DNA of 64,000 nucleotides from Phytohabitans flavus. Its GTDB lineage: Bacteria > Actinomycetota > Actinomycetes > Mycobacteriales > Micromonosporaceae. Location of the stretch: NCBI RefSeq assembly GCF_011764545.1, contig NZ_AP022870.1, positions 6,578,001 through 6,642,000 on the forward strand, given 5' to 3'. Below the pieces are notes generated by a model that searched no databases, was not told the DNA's origin, and saw only the letters and a program-made list of their open reading frames with translations. Positions within the stretch are counted from its first letter, which is position 1, and each line of letters begins with the position of its first letter. The translations under genes and the position numbers were made by a program. Shown here one piece after another: positions 59,031 through 64,000 of the stretch.

Positions 59031-59564
59031 ATGACGTCGCAACGGATTGGTGTTTCCACCGTCCGGCTGGTGGTCAACGACGAGCCACACGAGCTGGAAG
59101 TCGACAACCGGATGTCCCTGCTCGACCTGCTTCGTGAACGGCTCGGTGCCACCGGTACCAAGAAGGGCTGTGATCATGGGCAGTGCGGGGCGTGCACGGT
59201 GCTGCTCGGCGGGCGGCGAGTCAACTCCTGCCTGATTCTCGCGGTGGCGGCCTCCGGCGCCTCGGTTACCACGATCGAGGGCGTCGGGGACGGTACGGAG
59301 CTGCACCCGCTCCAGCGGGCGTTTCTGGAGCACGACGGCTACCAGTGCGGCTACTGCACACCCGGCCAGATCTGCTCCGCGATCGCCATGATCGAGGAGG
59401 CCGCGGCAGGGTGGCCGAGCGCGGTCAGCGCTGACGTGGGAGCCGCCAAGGTGAGCCTCGACGGCGAAGAGATCCGCGAGCGGATGAGCGGCAACCTCTG
59501 CCGGTGCGGTGCGTACGTCAACATCGTCGCCGCGATCGCCGACGTGGCCGGGGGTCGGGCGTGA
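59031..59564 (+). CDS. Aldehyde oxidoreductase [2Fe-2S] subunit (PaoA-like)
   Basis: The small iron-sulfur subunit of a xanthine-oxidase-family molybdenum hydroxylase, 177 residues. The plant-ferredoxin-type cluster cysteines are in KKGCDHGQCGACTVL and NSCLIL; the second cluster uses CGYCTPGQI and NLCRCGAYVNI. No twin-arginine signal peptide is present, unlike PaoA of E. coli, so the complex is cytoplasmic. Its stop overlaps the start of the FAD subunit gene (GTGA). It passes electrons from the molybdenum centre to FAD. Confidence 0.93.
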   Translation: MTSQRIGVSTVRLVVNDEPHELEVDNRMSLLDLLRERLGATGTKKGCDHGQCGACTVLLGGRRVNSCLILAVAASGASVTTIEGVGDGTELHPLQRAFLEHDGYQCGYCTPGQICSAIAMIEEAAAGWPSAVSADVGAAKVSLDGEEIRERMSGNLCRCGAYVNIVAAIADVAGGRA

Positions 59565-60544
59565 GGGAGTTCGAGTACGTGCGGGCCGGCGCGGTCGCGG
59601 AGGCGGTCCGGCTCGTCGCCGCGGACCGCGACGCCCGCTTCCTCGGCGGTGGCACCAACCTCGTCGATCTGATGAGGCTCGGCGTCGAGCGGCCGGGCCT
59701 GCTCGTCGACGTGTCCGGCCTGCCGCTCGACCAAGTGACCGAGACGCCCGACGGCGGTGTCTACATCGGAGCGATGGTGCGCAACAGCGACGTCGCCGCG
59801 CATCCGCTGATCCGCGAGCGCTATCCGGCGCTAGCCCAGGCGATCCTGGACGGCGCGTCCGGCCAGCTGCGCAACATGGCCACGACCGGCGGCAACCTGT
59901 TGCAGCGGACGCGATGCGTTTACTTCACCGACCCCACCAAGCCGTGCAACAAGCGGCAACCGGGATCCGGCTGTTCCGCCATCGAGGGCGACCACCGCAA
60001 CCTCGCGATCCTCGGCGCGTCACCGCATTGCGTGGCCACCCATCCGTCGGACATGGCGGTGGCGCTCGCCGCCCTCGACGCGCGCGTCGACGTGACCGAA
60101 CCGCGGGGCGGGATGCGCACGATCCCGCTCGGGGATCTCTACCGGCCGCTCGGCGACCGGCCGGATCAGGAGCTGACGGTGCCCGAGGGCACGCTGGTCA
60201 CGGGCGTGGCGCTGCCGCCGTCACCGCTGGCGGCCCGCTCCCGATACCGCAAGGTACGCGAGAGGGCCTCGTACGCGTTCGCGATCGGCTCCGTGGCCGC
60301 GGCACTCGACACGGCCGACGGCACGGTACGCGACGTGCGGATCGCCCTCGGCGCGGTCGCGTCGCGTCCGTGGCGAGCCCACACCGCCGAACGGATCCTG
60401 ATCGGCGGCCCGGCCACCGAGGCGGCGTACCGGTCGGCGATCGACGCCGAGCTCGCCCACGCGCAGCCGTTGCGAGACAACGCATACAAGGTGCCGCTCG
60501 TGCGCACCATCGTCGTACGGATGCTCGAGGAGCTGGCGGGATGA
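59561..60544 (+). CDS. Aldehyde oxidoreductase FAD/[4Fe-4S] subunit (PaoB-like)
   Basis: A 327-residue FAD-binding subunit (VREFEYVRAGAVAEAVRL, FLGGGTNLVDLMRLGV, TTGGNLLQRTRC). The insertion after residue 110 has the cysteine pattern of PaoB (RCVYFTD...CNKRQPGSGCSA...HCVATHPSDM), which binds an extra [4Fe-4S] cluster. This distinguishes PaoABC-type aldehyde oxidases from xanthine dehydrogenases. It starts at a GTG and overlaps the large-subunit gene by four bases. Confidence 0.92.
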   Translation: MREFEYVRAGAVAEAVRLVAADRDARFLGGGTNLVDLMRLGVERPGLLVDVSGLPLDQVTETPDGGVYIGAMVRNSDVAAHPLIRERYPALAQAILDGASGQLRNMATTGGNLLQRTRCVYFTDPTKPCNKRQPGSGCSAIEGDHRNLAILGASPHCVATHPSDMAVALAALDARVDVTEPRGGMRTIPLGDLYRPLGDRPDQELTVPEGTLVTGVALPPSPLAARSRYRKVRERASYAFAIGSVAAALDTADGTVRDVRIALGAVASRPWRAHTAERILIGGPATEAAYRSAIDAELAHAQPLRDNAYKVPLVRTIVVRMLEELAG

Positions 60545-62607
60545 GCGTCGGCGAAGCCGTGGTCCGCATCGAGGGCCGCGACAAGGTGACCGGCGCCGCC
60601 CGGTACGCCGGTGACATCCCGGTGGCCGGCTTCGCCTACGGCTGGGTGGTGCAATCCACCATCGCCCGTGGCCGTGTGTCCAGTGTGGATGATGGCGAAG
60701 CGCTTGCCCGACCCGGCGTCCTGGCGGTGCTGCATCACGGCAACGCACCGCGGCTCGGCGAGGCAGACGACGCGACGTTGCTGGTGCTTCAGGACCCGCG
60801 GGTACCCCACCTGGGGTGGCCCGTGGCGCTTGTCGTGGCCACCACCGCCGAGGAGGCCCGCGAGGCCGCCGCGACACTGCGCATCGAGTACCAGGTGGAG
60901 TCGCACGACGCGGCGTTCAGGGCGGAGCACCCGCGGATGTACGTCCCGGACCACATCAACCCGACCTACGAGACCGAGACCGTCAAGGGTGACGTGGATG
61001 GCGCGCTGGCGACAGCGGAGGTGGTGGTCGACGCGACGTACACGACGCCGGCCCAGCACAACAACCCGATGGAGCCGCACGCCGCCGTCGCCGAGTGGCA
61101 CGACGGGCGGCTCACGGTGCACGACTCAAGCCAGGGCGCGTACGCGGTCAAACAGGCGCTGACGAGGCTGTTCTCGCTCCAACCCGACGCGGTGCGGGTG
61201 GTCTCCGAACACGTCGGCGGAGGGTTTGGCAACAAGGGCACCGCGCGCCCACACGTGGTGCTCGCCGCGCTGGGCGCCGCCGCCGTCGACCGTCCGGTGC
61301 GGGTGGTACTCACCCGGCCGCAGCTGTACGCGCTGACCGGCTACCGGACCCCGATCGTGCAACGGGTACGCCTCGGCGCGCACCGCGACGGGCGGCTTGT
61401 CGCCTTGGACCACCTGGCCTCGTCGCAAACCTCCAAGGTGCTTGAGTTCACCGAGCAGACCGCGCTGATCTCCCGCTCGATGTACGCGTCCGGCGCGCTG
61501 CGCACCCGGCACCGCGTGGTCGCGCTCGACGTCCCGACGCCCCGCTGGATGCGCGCGCCCGGCGAGTCGCCCGGCTCGTTCGCGCTCGAATCGGCGATCG
61601 ACGAGCTGGCCATCGCGTGCGGCGTCGATCCCGTGGAGTTGCGCATCGCGAACGAGCCGGAGAGCGAGCCCGCCTCGGGCCTGCCGTTCAGCAGCCGAAA
61701 CCTGGTCGCCTGCCTGCGCGAGGGCGCCCGCCGCTTCGGCTGGTCCGGGCGTGACCCGCGGCCCGCCCTCCGGCGTGACGGCCGTTGGTGGCGCGGCACC
61801 GGCGTCGCCGCGGCCACCTACCCGGCCCGCTCCAACCCGTCGAGCGCATCGGTCACCGCCGAGGACGACGGCCGGTTCACCGTACGGGTCACGGCCGCCG
61901 ACATCGGTACCGGCGCCCGCACGGCGCTCACGCAGGTGGCCGCCGACGCGCTCCAGGTACCGATGTCCGAGGTCACCGTCCTGATCGCGGACAGCGACTT
62001 CGGGCCCGCGTCAGTGGCCGGCGGATCCAGCGGTACCGCATCGTGGAGCTGGGCGGTCGTGGCCGCGTGCCGGGATCTGCTCGCCCAAGGCGCGGCCGCC
62101 GGCACCACGGCGCAGGCGAACACCGGTAAGGCGGTTGCCGCCCGCCCGGACCTGGCCAGACACGCGTACGGGGCGCACTTCGTCGAGGTGGCGGTGGACC
62201 CGCACACCGGCGAGGTCCGGGTGCCCCGCATGCTCGGGGCATTCGCCGTCGGCCGGATCGTCAACCCACTGACGGCACGATCGCAACTGATCGGCGGCAT
62301 GACCATGGGCCTGTCCATCGCGCTGCTGGAAGAGTCGACGATGGACACCCGCTTCGGCGACTTCGTCAACCACGACCTCGCCAACTACCACGTCGCCGCC
62401 AACGCGGACATCCAGTCGATCGAAGCCGTTTTCGTGGACGACCCCGACGACCAGCTCAACCCGGTCGGCGTCAAAGGTTTGGGCGAGATCGGCATCGTCG
62501 GCGCCACCGCCGCACTGGCAAACGCCGTCTGGCACGCCACGGGCGTCCGCCATCGCGATCTGCCCATCCGCCCCGACCGGGTACTCAACGCCACCTACGC
62601 GGTGTGA
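60541..62607 (+). CDS. Aldehyde oxidoreductase molybdopterin subunit (PaoC-like)
   Basis: The 688-residue catalytic subunit. Molybdopterin-binding segments are visible (GGGFGNKGTARPHVVL, MRAPGESPGSFALESAIDEL, and SGTASWSWAVV), and the catalytic Glu649 is in GVKGLGEIGIVG, near the end as in the family. With the two smaller subunits it should oxidise aromatic or aliphatic aldehydes. The MPT cytosine-dinucleotide chaperone (PaoD/XdhC type) is not encoded next to it here. Confidence 0.94.
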   Translation: MSVGEAVVRIEGRDKVTGAARYAGDIPVAGFAYGWVVQSTIARGRVSSVDDGEALARPGVLAVLHHGNAPRLGEADDATLLVLQDPRVPHLGWPVALVVATTAEEAREAAATLRIEYQVESHDAAFRAEHPRMYVPDHINPTYETETVKGDVDGALATAEVVVDATYTTPAQHNNPMEPHAAVAEWHDGRLTVHDSSQGAYAVKQALTRLFSLQPDAVRVVSEHVGGGFGNKGTARPHVVLAALGAAAVDRPVRVVLTRPQLYALTGYRTPIVQRVRLGAHRDGRLVALDHLASSQTSKVLEFTEQTALISRSMYASGALRTRHRVVALDVPTPRWMRAPGESPGSFALESAIDELAIACGVDPVELRIANEPESEPASGLPFSSRNLVACLREGARRFGWSGRDPRPALRRDGRWWRGTGVAAATYPARSNPSSASVTAEDDGRFTVRVTAADIGTGARTALTQVAADALQVPMSEVTVLIADSDFGPASVAGGSSGTASWSWAVVAACRDLLAQGAAAGTTAQANTGKAVAARPDLARHAYGAHFVEVAVDPHTGEVRVPRMLGAFAVGRIVNPLTARSQLIGGMTMGLSIALLEESTMDTRFGDFVNHDLANYHVAANADIQSIEAVFVDDPDDQLNPVGVKGLGEIGIVGATAALANAVWHATGVRHRDLPIRPDRVLNATYAV

Positions 62608-62624
62608 GACGGTCGTGAGTCGTC

Positions 62625-63065
62625 TCAGCTGAGCTGCTCGGCCAGTCCGACGACGATGCCCTCGGGACCGCGGATGTAGCAGAGCCGGTAGATGTCCTCG
62701 TATTGCGCCACCTCGCCGACGAGTTCCGCACCGTGGGCGCGCAGGCGGGCAACGACGTCGTCGATGTCGTCGACGGCGAACATGACGCGACGAATGCCCA
62801 GCGTGTTCGCCGGCGCGTCCTTCGGCTCAGGGCGGATCACCTTCGGCGTGTGGAACATCGCCAGCTCGATCCGGCCGTGGCCGTCCGGGGTCCGCAGCAT
62901 CGCGACGTCCTGCCGGACGTCGTCGATCCCGATGACACGCTCCACCCAACGTCCCTCGATCGGCCCCTTGCCCTCCAGCTCCATGCCAAGCTCGACGAAG
63001 AACGCGATAACAGCGTCGAGGTCTTCGACAACGATGAGGACGTTGTCCATCCGCTGGATCGTCAT
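62625..63065 (-). CDS. VOC-family protein
   Basis: A 146-residue vicinal-oxygen-chelate protein starting at the ATG at 63065 (MTIQRMDNVLIVVEDLDAV). Two beta-alpha-beta units are separated by a mid-section (RIELAMFHTPKVI), and the second ends RLCYIRGPEGIVVGLAEQLS, as in glyoxalase or dioxygenase-like members. It converges with the aldehyde oxidoreductase operon with 17 bases between them. No specific ligand can be inferred. Confidence 0.9.
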   Translation of the reverse strand: MTIQRMDNVLIVVEDLDAVIAFFVELGMELEGKGPIEGRWVERVIGIDDVRQDVAMLRTPDGHGRIELAMFHTPKVIRPEPKDAPANTLGIRRVMFAVDDIDDVVARLRAHGAELVGEVAQYEDIYRLCYIRGPEGIVVGLAEQLS

Positions 63066-63229
63066 GCTGGGTCTCCTCGTGTGGGTACGGCCACGGATGA
63101 CCGCATCTACCCCTAGACGGAGCCGCCAAGCCGTTCTCGACATCCACTGCTGCTGAACGCTGCGGGAATGCGGTAGCGCTCGATGAGCGCATACATAAGC
63201 AGAAGACGTGCCCTGACCTGGTGTTTCGT

Positions 63230-63305
63230 TGGTGGAGCCGAGGGGACTCGAACCCCTGACCCCCACACTGCCAGTGTGGTGCGCTACCAGCTGCGCCACG
63301 GCCCC
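63230..63305 (-). tRNA. tRNA-Ala (GGC)
   Basis: A complete tRNA on the minus strand. The acceptor stem GGGGCCG pairs with CGGCTCC allowing G-U; the D-arm is GCGC...GCGC, and the anticodon stem-loop is CCACA-CTGGCAG-TGTGG with anticodon GGC, which reads GCC and GCU alanine codons. The T-arm contains GGTTCGAGTCC and pairs AGGGG/CCCCT. The 3' CCA is encoded. The gene is single, with no other tRNA adjacent. Confidence 0.96.
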
Positions 63306-63403
63306 AACGTCCCCGGTCTCCCGGGCACCCGCGCAATATTACACACCCCTACCCCGCCGGTCATCTCGCAGGTCCCAACACGCAGGGCCCCCAATGGGTG
63401 CGC

Positions 63404-63958
63404 TCAGTTGAGGGCGACGTCCGGCGGGAAGTGGGCGACCGCGGCCAGGATGCCGCCCTGGCGGCGAAGCACCATCGGCCACAGGTCGTCGGGGCGCTCG
63501 ACGAACGCGTCGCCCGGCAGCGCGTCGAAGACGAACCACGAGCCCGACGAGATCTCCTCCTCGAGCTGCCCGCCCGACCATCCCGAGTAGCCCGCAAAGA
63601 CCCGGATGCCGGCGAGGCTGTCCTGGAGCGACTCGGGGTCGACAGAGAGGTCGACCGTGCCGATGGAGCCGGACACGCGATGGAAGCCGCGGGCCCGCCG
63701 TACGCCTGGGTGGGTACGGGCCAGGCAGATCGCGGACTCAGGCTGTACCGGGCCGCCCTCGAAGAGGACGGCTGGGTCCCGCGCCATCGTGCCCCAGTTG
63801 CCGAGCACCTCGGAAACGGGCACCTCGGTGGCCCGGTTGAGTACCACGCCGAGCGCACCGCCGGGCTCGTGCGCGACCAGCAGGACCACGGTGCGGTCGA
63901 AGTTCGGATCCTTCAGGGCCGGGGTCGCGACCAGTAGCTGCCCGGTCATCGACTCCAT
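63404..63958 (-). CDS. YqgE/AlgH family protein
   Basis: A 184-residue protein of the YqgE/AlgH family (M. tuberculosis Rv0038 type). It starts MESMTGQLLVATPALKDPNF and contains VVLLVAHEPGGALGVVLNRAT, LFEGGPVQPESAICLART, and VFAGYSGWSGGQLEEEISSG. The biochemical role is not established; in pseudomonads AlgH links to gene regulation. It is followed on its strand by the tRNA-Ala gene about 100 bases on. Confidence 0.93.
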   Translation of the reverse strand: MESMTGQLLVATPALKDPNFDRTVVLLVAHEPGGALGVVLNRATEVPVSEVLGNWGTMARDPAVLFEGGPVQPESAICLARTHPGVRRARGFHRVSGSIGTVDLSVDPESLQDSLAGIRVFAGYSGWSGGQLEEEISSGSWFVFDALPGDAFVERPDDLWPMVLRRQGGILAAVAHFPPDVALN

Positions 63959-64000
63959 CGACCGCCCCCGATCCGCTGCCCCTCTCCGTGCACGGACGCC

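Overview
The window is about 64 kb of very GC-rich DNA. It has short ATGA/GTGA gene overlaps, many GTG starts, LAL/LysR/LacI/IclR/XRE regulators, CBM2-linked secreted enzymes and mycobacterial-type gene order. This points to a filamentous actinobacterium, most likely Micromonosporaceae (inference from content, no tree made). No rRNA, CRISPR array, prophage or intact insertion sequence was seen.

Layout. 1-2.0 kb: end of a histidine-utilisation operon (hutI fragment, hutH). 2.0-19.2 kb: a housekeeping block whose gene set matches Mycobacterium tuberculosis Rv1330c-Rv1341 (pncB, clpS, DUF2017, mec, cysO, cysM, metallo-beta-lactamase-fold protein, rph, rdgB). It is interrupted by two mannosyltransferase-like genes with an SGNH hydrolase, a LysR/aldo-keto reductase pair, a degenerate dynamin-like protein and a LAL regulator; pncA follows pncB. 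19.2-20.3 kb: a non-coding island packed with nested inverted repeats. 20.3-28.7 kb: ctaD, an FAD monooxygenase, KDG kinase and KDPG aldolase with a divergent IclR regulator, a secreted GH12-CBM2 endoglucanase under a CebR-type box, a STAS protein, and a LigD-like protein whose ligase half has lost its catalytic residues. 28.7-36.6 kb: an eight-gene catabolic operon of unknown substrate (XRE-cupin regulator, M24 peptidase, ketoacid dehydrogenase E1 alpha and beta, amidohydrolase, bicupin, SDR, 3-hydroxyisobutyrate-dehydrogenase-like). 36.7-40.3 kb: a compact three-gene cassette (membrane TrkA-N/RyR protein, SLOG protein, deoxyribosyltransferase/TIR-like TPR protein) resembling nucleotide-signalling conflict systems; this is the best candidate for an undescribed system. 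40.3-53.3 kb: a xylan-oligosaccharide locus (acetyl-xylan esterase, LacI, GH3, ABC importer lacking its ATPase, DUF624, GH42, GH67) with shared operator-like sites. 53.3-64 kb: small acidic protein, F420-type nitroreductase, Clp_N/HTH regulator with a tandem operator, alpha/beta hydrolase, YtrA-type GntR/ABC operon, PaoABC-like molybdenum aldehyde oxidoreductase, two VOC proteins, tRNA-Ala(GGC) and YqgE.

A window-wide pattern matters for reading the annotation. At least ten genes are broken by what looks like loss of exactly one base in a G or C run (near 7.67, 9.09, 13.28, 16.04, 25.70, 35.07, 36.00, 36.71, 38.95 and 56.34 kb). Restoring one base rejoins each gene. This uniform signature suggests sequencing or assembly indels, not ten real pseudogenes, so these genes are described as functional reading frames with a frameshift in this sequence.
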